From Desulfopila sp. IMCC35006 (lineage in GTDB: Bacteria; Desulfobacterota; Desulfobulbia; Desulfobulbales; Desulfocapsaceae), in NCBI RefSeq assembly GCF_005116645.1, contig NZ_SWCM01000015.1, forward strand, positions 58,975 through 122,974: 64,000 nucleotides of DNA, written 5' to 3'. How positions within the stretch are numbered: the stretch's first letter is position 1; every line of letters begins with the position of its first letter. The notes under the pieces are model-generated. The model did no database searches and had not been told where the DNA came from. It was given only the letters and a program-made list of their open reading frames with translations. Of this stretch, positions 8,006-17,321 are shown one piece after another. The translations under genes were made by a program, and so were the position numbers.

Positions 8006-9364
8006 TTGACTACAGAATCTCTCTCCTGCTTTAAGGCGTACGACATCAGGGGAAAAGTGCCGGAAGAACTGAATGTTCAGCTGGCAAGGAAGATCGGACG
8101 AAGCTTTGCTTTGGTGTACAACCTGAAAAAAGTGGTTGTCGGTCGCGATATACGGCTCTCCAGCGAAGATCTTGCCCAGGCTTTGATCGGCGGATTGCGG
8201 GATATGGGGGCGTATGTCCTCGATCTTGGGCTGTGCGGGACTGAGGAGATCTATCACGCCGCTTTCAGTATGGAGCCGGCAGGGATCGATGGAGGAGTAA
8301 TTGTCACAGCCAGCCATAACCCCGCCGATTATAATGGGATGAAATTTGTTGTGAAAGGGGCTCGTCCGGTGACCGGGGAATCGGGGCTTAAAGAGATGGC
8401 GCGGCTGATCGCGGCCGACAGTCTGCCTCTCCCTGGAACAGCGCCTGGCCAACTCGAGTGCCGCAATAACAAGGACAGCTATGTTCGGCACTTGCTTACA
8501 TATATCGATACCCCAAAACTCAAACCTTTAAAGATTGTGGTCAACAGCGGGAATGGCTGTGCCGGGGCCATTGTCGACCTGCTGGCCGCGCATCTCCCTT
8601 ACCAGTTTATACGCGTGCATCATGAACCGGACGGCAGTTTTCCTCATGGAGTGCCAAATCCTCTACTGCCTGAAAAGAGAGCCGAAACGGCGCGAACAGT
8701 TCGGGAGCATGGCGCTGATTTTGGCGTTGCCTGGGATGGTGATTTTGACCGGTGTTTTTTTTGGGATGAAAAGGGAAATTTTATCGAAGGCTATTATATC
8801 GTAGGCCTGCTGGCCAGGGAAATGCTTAAAAAAGAACCTGGCGGCAAAATTCTCTATGACCCTCGACTGACCTGGAGTACGGAAGAGCAGGTGCGGCAGG
8901 CGGGCGGCATCCCGGTGATGACCAGGACCGGGCACGCCTTTATTAAAGAACGGATGCGTCAGGAAAATGCCGTCTACGGCGGTGAAATGTCCGCCCATCA
9001 TTATTTCCGGGACTTTGGCTATTGCGATTCAGGCATGATCCCATGGCTTCTTGTCGGTGCCCTGCTCTGCCGGGAAGGAAAAAAACTATCCGAACTTGTG
9101 GCGGACCGAATGTCTGCTTTCCCGGTGTCCGGTGAAATCAACAACCGGGTGGCTGACCCGGACGCCATAATTGCCCGGATCGAAGAGAGCTATAGCGATG
9201 GCGAGAAAGATTACACCGATGGCCTCTCCATCTCCTATCCCGGGTTTCGTTTTAATATTCGTAAATCGAATACCGAGCCTCTGCTTCGTCTCAATGTCGA
9301 AAGCAGGGGAGATGTTGTGCTTTTGCAGGAAAAAATCGCAGAATTACTCAGTTTTATTGGCTAG
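8006..9364 (+). CDS. Phosphomannomutase / phosphoglucomutase
   Basis: Alpha-D-phosphohexomutase (interconverts hexose 6- and 1-phosphates). With the adjacent ManC it would make GDP-mannose for polysaccharide or LPS. Start is TTG 8006 with CAGGA about ten bases upstream, giving LTTESLSCFKAYDIRG; the longer frame from 7949 would overlap the PilZ gene. 452 residues, typical. Motifs in order: FKAYDIRG near the start, active-site phosphoserine loop TASHNPADYNGMK (about 95), metal loop DGDFDRCFF (about 240), sugar loop GGEMSAHHYF (about 325) and phosphate-binding RKSNTEPLLR near the end. Confidence 0.94.
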   Translation: MTTESLSCFKAYDIRGKVPEELNVQLARKIGRSFALVYNLKKVVVGRDIRLSSEDLAQALIGGLRDMGAYVLDLGLCGTEEIYHAAFSMEPAGIDGGVIVTASHNPADYNGMKFVVKGARPVTGESGLKEMARLIAADSLPLPGTAPGQLECRNNKDSYVRHLLTYIDTPKLKPLKIVVNSGNGCAGAIVDLLAAHLPYQFIRVHHEPDGSFPHGVPNPLLPEKRAETARTVREHGADFGVAWDGDFDRCFFWDEKGNFIEGYYIVGLLAREMLKKEPGGKILYDPRLTWSTEEQVRQAGGIPVMTRTGHAFIKERMRQENAVYGGEMSAHHYFRDFGYCDSGMIPWLLVGALLCREGKKLSELVADRMSAFPVSGEINNRVADPDAIIARIEESYSDGEKDYTDGLSISYPGFRFNIRKSNTEPLLRLNVESRGDVVLLQEKIAELLSFIG

Positions 9365-9397
9365 CCACAACAATTGTTATAAAATGTAAGGAACCAC

Positions 9398-10813
9398 ATG
9401 ACCAAAATTCAACCAGTGATTTTAGCAGGCGGGACGGGATCGAGACTTTGGCCCTTATCAAGAGAATTGTATCCCAAGCAGCTTTTGCGGCTTATCGATC
9501 ATACCTCGCTGCTGCAGACGACTCTGCTTAGAGTGACGAGTATCCCGGAGATTCTGCCTCCGGTAATAGTTGTCGGTGAAGAACATCGTTTTATAACGCA
9601 GATCCAGATAGAGGAGCTGGGCCGTTTTAAAGATTTTTCCATATTGCTCGAACCAATAGGCAGAAATACTGCTCCGGCAATCTGCGGAGCAGCCGAATTC
9701 TGCCGGCAACTGGGACAGGACGTTATCCTGCTGATTCTGCCGGCGGACCATGTTGTCCTCTATGCAGAAAAGTTCGCAGAAGTTGTCCTGCAGGCTGCTC
9801 AACTCGCCGAGGACGGCGCTGTGGTCACTATAGGTATTCAGCCAACCGGACCAGTGACCGGCTATGGTTACATAGAACAGGGCAAGGGCAACAGTGTTGT
9901 CTCGTTCAAGGAAAAACCAGACCTTTCGGTTGCCCGTGACTATATCGCGAAGGGCAACTATTTCTGGAACAGCGGTATGTTTGTCTTTACCACAAAGACC
10001 TTTATGCAGGAAATGGAAAAATTTGCGCCAGAAATGCTCTCCTGCATGATTGAGGCCGTGGCAAATGGTACCAGAGATGGACGTTTTTTCCGTTTTGAAC
10101 AGAGTGCGATGGAGAAGTGCCCGAATGATTCAATTGATTATGCTCTGATGGAGAAAACCACCAATGCCGCTGTTGTTGTCGCCGATCTCGGCTGGAGCGA
10201 TATAGGCTCCTGGGAGGCCTTGTGGGATGTCCTGGAAAAAGATGAGAACGGTAATGTCACAAGTGGAGATGTGCTGCTGGAGGATACCAGAAACTGCCTG
10301 GTAAAATCAGAAAATATGCTGGTCGCCTCAGTTGGGATGGAAGACACCCTGATTGTTGAGACTGCCGATGCCATTCTCGTCGCGCCACTCTCGAGGTCTC
10401 AGGATGTGAAAAAGGTGGTTACCAGGCTGAAACATGAGCACAGAAAGGAGTTCAGTCTACATACCACCGTCTATCGGCCCTGGGGCAGTTATACCGTGTT
10501 GGAAGAGCATCCACGGTTTCAGATTAAACGCATAACCGTAAGCCCTGGCGCAAAACTGTCCCTGCAGATGCACCACCACCGCCATGAACACTGGGTTGTT
10601 GTTTCCGGAACAGCCCGCATCGTTAATGGAGAGGATGAAATTTTACTCTATGAAAACCAGTCTACCTATATCCCGGCCGGCACTGTGCATCGATTGGAAA
10701 ATCCAGGGGTTATTGCCCTGGAGCTGATTGAAGTGCAGAATGGCAGCTATCTCGGAGAAGACGATATCGTCCGCTTTGATGATGTGTACGGGCGACAAGG
10801 TCTGAACAAATAA
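9398..10813 (+). CDS. manC: Mannose-1-phosphate guanylyltransferase / mannose-6-phosphate isomerase
   Basis: Bifunctional type II phosphomannose isomerase/GDP-mannose pyrophosphorylase of 471 residues. The N-terminal nucleotidyltransferase domain opens with VILAGGTGSRLWPLSRELYPKQ, followed by LEPIGRNTAPA, ILPADHV and FKEKPD; YFWNSGMFVF sits mid-domain. The C-terminal cupin isomerase domain has RPWGSYTVLE, SLQMHHHRHEHWVVVSGTA and YIPAGTVHRLENPG. Both activities look intact. Last gene of the cvpA-manC run, ending just before a hairpin. Confidence 0.96.
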   Translation: MTKIQPVILAGGTGSRLWPLSRELYPKQLLRLIDHTSLLQTTLLRVTSIPEILPPVIVVGEEHRFITQIQIEELGRFKDFSILLEPIGRNTAPAICGAAEFCRQLGQDVILLILPADHVVLYAEKFAEVVLQAAQLAEDGAVVTIGIQPTGPVTGYGYIEQGKGNSVVSFKEKPDLSVARDYIAKGNYFWNSGMFVFTTKTFMQEMEKFAPEMLSCMIEAVANGTRDGRFFRFEQSAMEKCPNDSIDYALMEKTTNAAVVVADLGWSDIGSWEALWDVLEKDENGNVTSGDVLLEDTRNCLVKSENMLVASVGMEDTLIVETADAILVAPLSRSQDVKKVVTRLKHEHRKEFSLHTTVYRPWGSYTVLEEHPRFQIKRITVSPGAKLSLQMHHHRHEHWVVVSGTARIVNGEDEILLYENQSTYIPAGTVHRLENPGVIALELIEVQNGSYLGEDDIVRFDDVYGRQGLNK

Positions 10814-10821
10814 TAACTAAT

Positions 10822-10850
10822 GGGATCGCCGTATGGCGGTCCCGTCTTGC
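10822..10850. terminator. Hairpin between convergent manC and PilZ genes
   Basis: GGGATCGCC, loop GTAT, GGCGGTCCC (one G-U pair), followed by GTCTTGCT. It is placed to end both converging transcripts. The U-tract is weak on both sides. Confidence 0.7.
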
Positions 10851-11209
10851 TATTCCCCTAATTGCTGTCTTCGCTGTCGAAATGCTTCGACGTATTTAGC
10901 AAAGACGCGCCTGCCGTTTTTGGTAATCTTGAGAAATGTGATACCGGAAACATAACGTCCGTCAACCGGCAATGAGTGGGTTGTGCGGCCCTCCAGATCG
11001 ACCAGGTCGTCTTCAATGCCGACAGTGATACGCAGGCGGGTATCGGCTTTAAACGGCGTTGTCGTTTCCAGTTTCAGCCCGTCGATACTGACATCTATGG
11101 TTCGACCCATTGAGTAGACACCTGGATTGCCATCCTCATCCAAGACGAGATAATCAAGGAGATGCAACGAATCGTAACGGATGAATTTTCTCTGTTCTCG
11201 GTGTTTCAT
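10850..11209 (-). CDS. PilZ domain protein
   Basis: 119 residues, starting MKHREQRKFIRYDSLHLLDY. The RKFIR is a good PilZ RxxxR arm, and DVSIDGLKLE supplies the D-x-S-x-x-G core; GRYVSGITFLKI is the closing strand. This one therefore has the complete cyclic di-GMP signature, unlike the PilZ at 7615. Ribosome site AGGAAGG six to eight bases before the ATG. It stands alone on the minus strand between manC (convergent) and mtnA. Confidence 0.86.
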   Translation of the reverse strand: MKHREQRKFIRYDSLHLLDYLVLDEDGNPGVYSMGRTIDVSIDGLKLETTTPFKADTRLRITVGIEDDLVDLEGRTTHSLPVDGRYVSGITFLKITKNGRRVFAKYVEAFRQRRQQLGE

Positions 11210-11353
11210 AAGCCTTCCTGGATGCTTGGGAACCGTTTCGAAATCACATGATTACTTCCATCGTTTTCGTTACGGGGTATTTCCCCCTATAAGGGGAATG
11301 AACGCATTGTCATTTCAAGTATTTCTCCAGCCAGGGTACTTGTTGGATACGGC

Positions 11354-12466
11354 TTACCTGCCTGTGCCGTTCTCCGGAAAGAGTCGGTGGATTGCCTGTC
11401 TTTCAGCCTTTACCACTCCACGCTCGGTGATGAGTCCGGTTATTAATCTGGCTGGGGTCACGTCGAAACTGTAATTAGCCGATTTTGTGTCTGCTGCGGC
11501 TAAAGTTACGGTGGTAATAGCCCCTTGGGCATCCTTTCCCGAGATGGTGGTGACTTCCTCCCCTGATCTTTGTTCTATCGGAATGTGCATCCCCTTGTCA
11601 AGTTTCCAGTCAAAAGTTGACGAAGGGAGGGCGACATAAAAGGGGATATTGTTGTCTCTTGCGGCCAGCGCTTTGAGGTAGGTCCCAATTTTATTGGCGA
11701 CATCGCCGGTATGCGTTGTGCGGTCGGTACCGACAATTACCATGTCGACCATGCCATTTTGCATCAGGTGGCCTCCGCAGTTGTCGCAGATGAGGGTGTT
11801 GGCGATATTTTCCTGCTGCAGTTCCCAGGCGGTGAGCCGTGCCCCCTGATTCCAGGGTCTGGTTTCATCTACCCAGACATGCACGGGGATGCCGACATCG
11901 CGCGCCGCATAAATTGGTGCAGTGGCGCTGCCATAATCAACAAAGGCGAGCCAGCCGGCGTTGCAGTGGGTGAGGATATTGACCGGAGCCCCCTGCTTTT
12001 TGCGACTTATCTCTTCGATGATTGCCAGGCCGTGTTGACCAATCTGTTGACAAAACAGGGCGTCTTCGTCGGCGATGGCGCAGGCGGTGGCAAAAGCGGT
12101 AGATCTTTTTTGTTCGATATCAGTATCTTTGGCGATTGCAGCCAGAACCCGGTCAATGGCCCAAACAAGGTTGCGCGCAGTCGGTCTGCTGCTGCCGAGA
12201 GTTTTTGCATATTTTTCCATGTAGGAAGTAAAACCCATGTCGGGCGCCTGGAGTGATGCGAGGAACATGCCAAAACCGGCGGTTGCACCAATCAGTCCTG
12301 CCCCGCGCACATGCATGTCTTTTATGGCAGTGACCACCTGCTCCGGGGAGGTGAGCGTTTCGATAACAAACTCATGAGGGAGTTGCCTCTGGTCTATGAT
12401 GCAGATCTGCCGACTGTTGTCAGGGTCGGGCCAGATTGTCCGGTAGTGTCTGTTGTTTATTTGCAT
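11354..12466 (-). CDS. mtnA: S-methyl-5-thioribose-1-phosphate isomerase
   Basis: Isomerises methylthioribose 1-phosphate to methylthioribulose 1-phosphate in methionine salvage. Family motifs: RGAGLIGATAGFGM near residue 55, THCNAGWLAFVDYG, VWVDETRPWNQGARLTAWEL and VGTDRTTHTGDVANKIGTY, which holds the catalytic Asp. The C-terminal NYSFDVTPARLITGLITERG is typical. I chose the ATG at 12466 (MQINNRHYRT, 370 residues) because the family starts there; the frame is open to 12544 without conserved sequence. No other salvage genes are adjacent. Confidence 0.93.
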   Translation of the reverse strand: MQINNRHYRTIWPDPDNSRQICIIDQRQLPHEFVIETLTSPEQVVTAIKDMHVRGAGLIGATAGFGMFLASLQAPDMGFTSYMEKYAKTLGSSRPTARNLVWAIDRVLAAIAKDTDIEQKRSTAFATACAIADEDALFCQQIGQHGLAIIEEISRKKQGAPVNILTHCNAGWLAFVDYGSATAPIYAARDVGIPVHVWVDETRPWNQGARLTAWELQQENIANTLICDNCGGHLMQNGMVDMVIVGTDRTTHTGDVANKIGTYLKALAARDNNIPFYVALPSSTFDWKLDKGMHIPIEQRSGEEVTTISGKDAQGAITTVTLAAADTKSANYSFDVTPARLITGLITERGVVKAERQAIHRLFPENGTGR

Positions 12467-12742
12467 GGGCGAGAAAGTTGAAGAAGTTTGTCGATACGAA
12501 AGATTGCTCACTGCCTGGATTATACCACATCCACTGCAATACAAAAAATAAAACTATCCCGCCCGATGTCGATGCAGCACCATCGGGTTTTTCATCATTT
12601 TCGTTAAAAAATGAGATTAATGCCACAAAAATGTAATGAATATTGAAGAAAATTACAGTTATGTTGCATATTTCTCGTTTTATCTGAATCCATTTTGTAT
12701 TAATAGTATATATATCAATAACATATATCCTCCGTGGCGGGG

Positions 12743-12758
12743 TGGCACAATCATTGAA
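12743..12758 (+). promoter_or_regulatory. Sigma-54-type promoter of amtB
   Basis: TGGCAC, five bases, TTGAA, with the GG to G spacing of ten bases required for the -24/-12 class. The -12 element is TTGAA instead of TTGCA. It lies 43 bases before the amtB start in a 334-base gap. Nitrogen-regulated amtB genes commonly use such promoters. Confidence 0.6.
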
Positions 12759-12800
12759 AGAACCTGAGATCAGATAAAAAAATCAATACGGAGGAAGCAT

Positions 12801-14021
12801 ATGAATAAGGCAGATACCGCGTTTATCCTTGCGGCTGCAGGCTTGGTACTTTTGATGACCCCGGGATTGGCCCTGTTTTATGGTGGAATGGTGCGAAGGA
12901 AAAATGTTTTGGGCACCATAATGCAGAGCCTGATTTTGATCTCTCTCGTATCCATTGAGTGGGTGTATCTTGGCTATTCCATGTCTTTTGGGCCGGATGT
13001 GGGAGGCTTTGTCGGTGATCTTTCCTGGTTCGCCTTGTCTGGGGTGACCAATGCGCCAAGTCCTGATTATGCAACGACTATTCCCCAGACCGTGTTCATG
13101 ATTTATCAATGTATGTTTGCAATAATAACCCCGGCGCTGATTACCGGGGCTTTTGCCGAGCGGGTTCGGTTTGTGCCTTTTCTTGCTTTTTCACTGCTCT
13201 GGGCTGTCCTTGTGTACAATCCGGTCTGCCACTGGGTTTGGGGGAAAGGCGGTTGGCTGGCGAATCTCGGGGTTCTTGACTTTGCCGGGGGGCTTGTTGT
13301 TCATGCAACCTGCGGTGCTGCTGCCCTGGCCGGTGTTCTGGTGCTTGGTCCCCGCAAAGGGTATGGCAAAACCAGTTTTATGCCGCACAGTCTGCCAATG
13401 ACCATTATCGGCACGGGGCTGCTCTGGTTCGGCTGGTTTGGTTTTAATGCCGGTTCCGCTCTTGCCGCCAATGAGGTAGCCGCAACCGCTTTTGTGGCCA
13501 CCCATCTGGGCGGTATGGCGGGAATGTTGATGTGGGTGGTCATGGAGTGGATTGCCCAGAAAAGGGCAACGACCCTCGGTGCTGCCTCAGGGGCGATTGC
13601 GGGTTTGGCAACTATTACCCCCACTGCGGGTTTTGTCGGACCAAACTCGGCCATTATTATTGGTTGCATCGCCGGCGTGGTCTGTTATCTGGCGGTAAAT
13701 GCCAAATCAAAACTCGGTCTGGATGACTCCCTTGACGTGGTTGGCATTCACGGAGTAGGTGGCATAGTGGGGACTATTTGCCTTGGCTTTTTTGCCTCAA
13801 CGTCCGCGAATCCCGGTGGTGTTGATGGCCTTTTCTTCGGAAATGCTTCTCAGGTGGGGAAACAGCTGCTGGGTGTTGTGGTTGTTGCCGGGTATGCCTT
13901 TGCGATCAGCTGGATCCTTTTTAAGGTTATTGACAGGACTTTGGGTATGCGGCTTGGCGAAGATGCAGAGGTGCAAGGAATGGATTCTACAGAACATTCG
14001 GAAACTGCCTATAATAGCTAA
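12801..14021 (+). CDS. amtB: Ammonium transporter
   Basis: Inner-membrane ammonium channel of 406 residues with eleven hydrophobic segments. Family marks are the N-terminal ADTAFILAAAGLVLLMTPGLALFYGGMVRRKN, ITPALITGAFAERVRF, WVWGKGGWL, FAGGLVVHATCGAAALAG and GIHGVGGIVGTI. The pore phenylalanine/histidine region reads DVVGIHGVGG. There is no cleavable signal peptide. Ribosome site GGAGGA before ATG 12801. It is followed by the PII gene glnB, its usual partner: deuridylylated PII blocks the channel. Confidence 0.96.
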   Translation: MNKADTAFILAAAGLVLLMTPGLALFYGGMVRRKNVLGTIMQSLILISLVSIEWVYLGYSMSFGPDVGGFVGDLSWFALSGVTNAPSPDYATTIPQTVFMIYQCMFAIITPALITGAFAERVRFVPFLAFSLLWAVLVYNPVCHWVWGKGGWLANLGVLDFAGGLVVHATCGAAALAGVLVLGPRKGYGKTSFMPHSLPMTIIGTGLLWFGWFGFNAGSALAANEVAATAFVATHLGGMAGMLMWVVMEWIAQKRATTLGAASGAIAGLATITPTAGFVGPNSAIIIGCIAGVVCYLAVNAKSKLGLDDSLDVVGIHGVGGIVGTICLGFFASTSANPGGVDGLFFGNASQVGKQLLGVVVVAGYAFAISWILFKVIDRTLGMRLGEDAEVQGMDSTEHSETAYNS

Positions 14022-14127
14022 CTGAAGCTTGCCGATGTGCAGATAACGATATAGTATGTAACCTTTACCGGGTGTAGAACGGGCAGTGCGAGGTCAGGTT
14101 CTGTGGAATCAAGTCCATTATTTCTAA

Positions 14128-14487
<360 letters not shown>

Positions 14488-14490
14488 TGT

Positions 14491-17076
14491 ATGATTGCAG
14501 TATTTCGTGCCGAACGGGAGTCTCTGCAGAAGAGTTGGATAAAAAGCGGAGTCGGCAGTGGCGGCAATGCATTTCTCCTCGACCATAGCCGGATGATAGA
14601 TGAATATATCGTCAACAGCTATAAGCAGGCGGAAATAGCTGATTGCGAGGGCCGGATAGCTCTGGTTGCGCTTGGTGGATATGGGCGGAGGGAATTATAT
14701 CCTTTTTCGGATATCGATCTGATGATCCTCTATCACCCGAAGGTGAAAAAGCAGATATCCCGGGTGACCGATGCGGTGCTCTATCCGCTCTGGGATACCG
14801 GGCTGGAAATTGGCCATGGCGTTCGGACCGTTGCCGAGTCCATCAAGCATGCTCAGGAAGAATATTTTTTTTTAGTAGCACTTCTGGATGCACGGTTGAT
14901 CTACGGCTCGGAAGATCTCTTCGCGGAATTGCTGAAGGCATATCGCAAAAAATATGTTGATGGTCATCGTGAAAAATTTGTCGAAAAAATGAAGGGGCAT
15001 CGGCAGAGCCGTCGAGAACGTTTCGGCAGCCACAGCTATCTCCTTGAGCCCCATATCAAAGAAGGGCGGGGCGGGATGCGGGATATTCAGGCGATGATGT
15101 GGACCGCCAGGGTTGTTTTTGGGCTCAATAGCCTGGATGATATCGCAAGCGCGGGGCTGTTGCTGGAGGACGAAAAGAAGGAATTTGCGCAGGCCAGGGA
15201 TACCTTGATGCGATTGCGATGTCATCTGCATTTTATCAGTAATCGCAAAAACGATCAGCTCTATTTTGAGCAGCAGGAGGAGGTGGCCAAGGCCTTCGGG
15301 TACAGTGCAAAGGGTGGCGTGCGCGGAGTTGAACATTTTATGCGCGATGTCTACAGCGCCCTGCAGACCGTCAGCGTTACCAGTGATCTTTTTTTTGACC
15401 ATGTGGATGAGGTCCTGGGTTTGGCCGGTAGAGGGAGGATGGCTGCAGATAAGATCATAGAAAATGGCATAGAAATCAGGGCTGAACGAGTGCATCTTAT
15501 CGCCGGAAGATCGCAGATTCTGGCCAAGCCACAGACGATCATCAGGGTATTTTTAGCCATGGCCAGGACCGGCCTGCCAATGCACTACCGAACCCGCAAG
15601 GCGATCTCAGGATTTCTGGATTTAATCACCGATAAAGAACGCACCTCGCCACGATTTGCCAAAACCTTTTTCGCACTGTTTCTTGAGGCAAAAGATATCG
15701 GAATGGTGCTGGAGACTATGTTGGAAACTGGGGTATTGACCGCCTGCATTCCCGAGTTTACCAAAATTACCAGCCTGGCTCAGCATGATCTCTACCACAT
15801 ATATACCGTTGATCGACACTCCCTGCAGGCGGTGGTGGAACTGCATGCCCTGGCTGCCGAGTGGACCAGTGTGGTGCAGAACATCAGTGATTTGAGAGTG
15901 TTGTATCTTGCAGCTCTCCTGCACGATATTGGCAAGGGCTCCGGTCGGGATCATTCCATCGAAGGGGCGACAATGGCTGGAGCAATAGGCGAGAGGTTCT
16001 GCCTGACGGAAGTCGAACGCAGCACTCTTGAATTTCTCATCAGATATCATCTGTTTATCCCTGAGAATGCCCTTCGCCGGGATTTGAATGATCCGATATT
16101 TATACAAAAATGTGCTGAGACAATCGGTGATAACGATCGACTTTCCATGTTGTATCTTCTCTCGGTTGCCGATTCAAAAGCCACCGGCCCGTCGGCATGG
16201 AGTGACTGGAAAGCCAGTCTGATGGAAGAATTGTACTTGAAAGTATATCCGTGTCTGGATCATGGCCCGCTGGAAATTGGCGATGCGACTGTGCGTGAGG
16301 AACAGGGTGTGGAATGGTTGCGTGAACAGATTCGGCGGCTGTTGCAGGGAAATGACGACCTGCGGATTGATCCGGAGACTCTGAGTGCCGATTATATCCT
16401 CTCTTTTTCGCCCGAGGTTATCGCCGGGCATGTGCTGACCCAACGAGACAATTATCAGCGCATCCGCCAGAAATCTTTGATAATCGCAGGAAAGGATGCG
16501 GAAAATTGGTCCTTGCTGATTATGACCAAAGACAGGTCGGGGCTGCTGGCTAAAATTTGTGGGGTGATGACCCTTAATAACCTATCCGTTGTCAAGGCGC
16601 AGATTTTTACCTGGGACGACGGTACCGTGGTCGATGTGATTAATGTTCGTTCAACTAATGGTCTGAGTTTTGCGGAAAGAGACTGGGAGGATCTGAATGA
16701 ACAGCTTGATCTCGCCATTGAGCATAGAATGGGGCTGAGCCACCGCCTTTACAGCAAGCAGTCTTCGACCTATGGCCGCCGGACGCAGCTTGTCGGGGAT
16801 GTGGACTCCAAGGTCGTGATCGATAACGAGGGGTCGGATAAATACTCGATAATTGAGGTGTATGCTGCGGATCTGCCGGCCCAGCTCTACCATATTACCC
16901 AGACGATGGCTGATTTTGGCCTGAATATTCATAAAGCCTATATCGCAACAGAGGTTGAGCTGTTAATTGATGTATTTTACGTCCTTGATTCGCGAGGGCA
17001 AAAGCTGGAAGAGGATGATTATTGTAACGAGATTAAGCAGGGGATTCTGCACTGTATCGGAGGTTTGGTACCTTAG
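14491..17076 (+). CDS. glnD: [Protein-PII] uridylyltransferase / uridylyl-removing enzyme
   Basis: Glutamine sensor that adds or removes UMP on PII. 861 residues, normal. The N-terminal nucleotidyltransferase core is VALGGYGRRELYPFSDIDLMIL (G-G-Y-G-R-E plus D-I-D metal residues, about 50-72). The central HD domain has LLHDIGKGSGRDHSIEG (about 475). Two C-terminal ACT domains follow (about 670 on, starting WSLLIMTKDRSGLLAKICGV, and from ~790 the SIIEVYAADLPAQLYHITQ region). Start 14491 lies 3 bases after glnB. With glnB and amtB it forms a complete sensing unit. Confidence 0.96.
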   Translation: MIAVFRAERESLQKSWIKSGVGSGGNAFLLDHSRMIDEYIVNSYKQAEIADCEGRIALVALGGYGRRELYPFSDIDLMILYHPKVKKQISRVTDAVLYPLWDTGLEIGHGVRTVAESIKHAQEEYFFLVALLDARLIYGSEDLFAELLKAYRKKYVDGHREKFVEKMKGHRQSRRERFGSHSYLLEPHIKEGRGGMRDIQAMMWTARVVFGLNSLDDIASAGLLLEDEKKEFAQARDTLMRLRCHLHFISNRKNDQLYFEQQEEVAKAFGYSAKGGVRGVEHFMRDVYSALQTVSVTSDLFFDHVDEVLGLAGRGRMAADKIIENGIEIRAERVHLIAGRSQILAKPQTIIRVFLAMARTGLPMHYRTRKAISGFLDLITDKERTSPRFAKTFFALFLEAKDIGMVLETMLETGVLTACIPEFTKITSLAQHDLYHIYTVDRHSLQAVVELHALAAEWTSVVQNISDLRVLYLAALLHDIGKGSGRDHSIEGATMAGAIGERFCLTEVERSTLEFLIRYHLFIPENALRRDLNDPIFIQKCAETIGDNDRLSMLYLLSVADSKATGPSAWSDWKASLMEELYLKVYPCLDHGPLEIGDATVREEQGVEWLREQIRRLLQGNDDLRIDPETLSADYILSFSPEVIAGHVLTQRDNYQRIRQKSLIIAGKDAENWSLLIMTKDRSGLLAKICGVMTLNNLSVVKAQIFTWDDGTVVDVINVRSTNGLSFAERDWEDLNEQLDLAIEHRMGLSHRLYSKQSSTYGRRTQLVGDVDSKVVIDNEGSDKYSIIEVYAADLPAQLYHITQTMADFGLNIHKAYIATEVELLIDVFYVLDSRGQKLEEDDYCNEIKQGILHCIGGLVP

Positions 17077-17321
17077 GGATTCATGTCTGAAATTTTCACA
17101 AATCAGATTCGTGAAGGTATTTATCTCGTTTATCAGGGTTAGGCCGAAAGGAAAAGATTATAGTGCCTCCAGAATGGCATGCTTTGTTGTAAAATGACAA
17201 GAATGTAATGAAATATCATTTGTCTGCTGCAAGAAATATCAGAAAATTAATCCGCTCTAGTTGCATGTAGTTAGTAACTGACAGCGGGAATAAAATCACG
17301 ATTAATAAAGGGATTGTGCAA
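17077..17321 (+). promoter_or_regulatory. glnA upstream region
   Basis: 245 bases, AT-rich toward the right. It should hold the glnA promoter; I see no good -24/-12 site. The 11-mer AATGTAATGAA at 17202-17212 also occurs at 12630-12640 upstream of amtB. Confidence 0.35.

Noticed and set aside
14872..15495. 207-codon minus-strand gene opposite glnD
   Set aside because: Shadow of the intact glnD frame.
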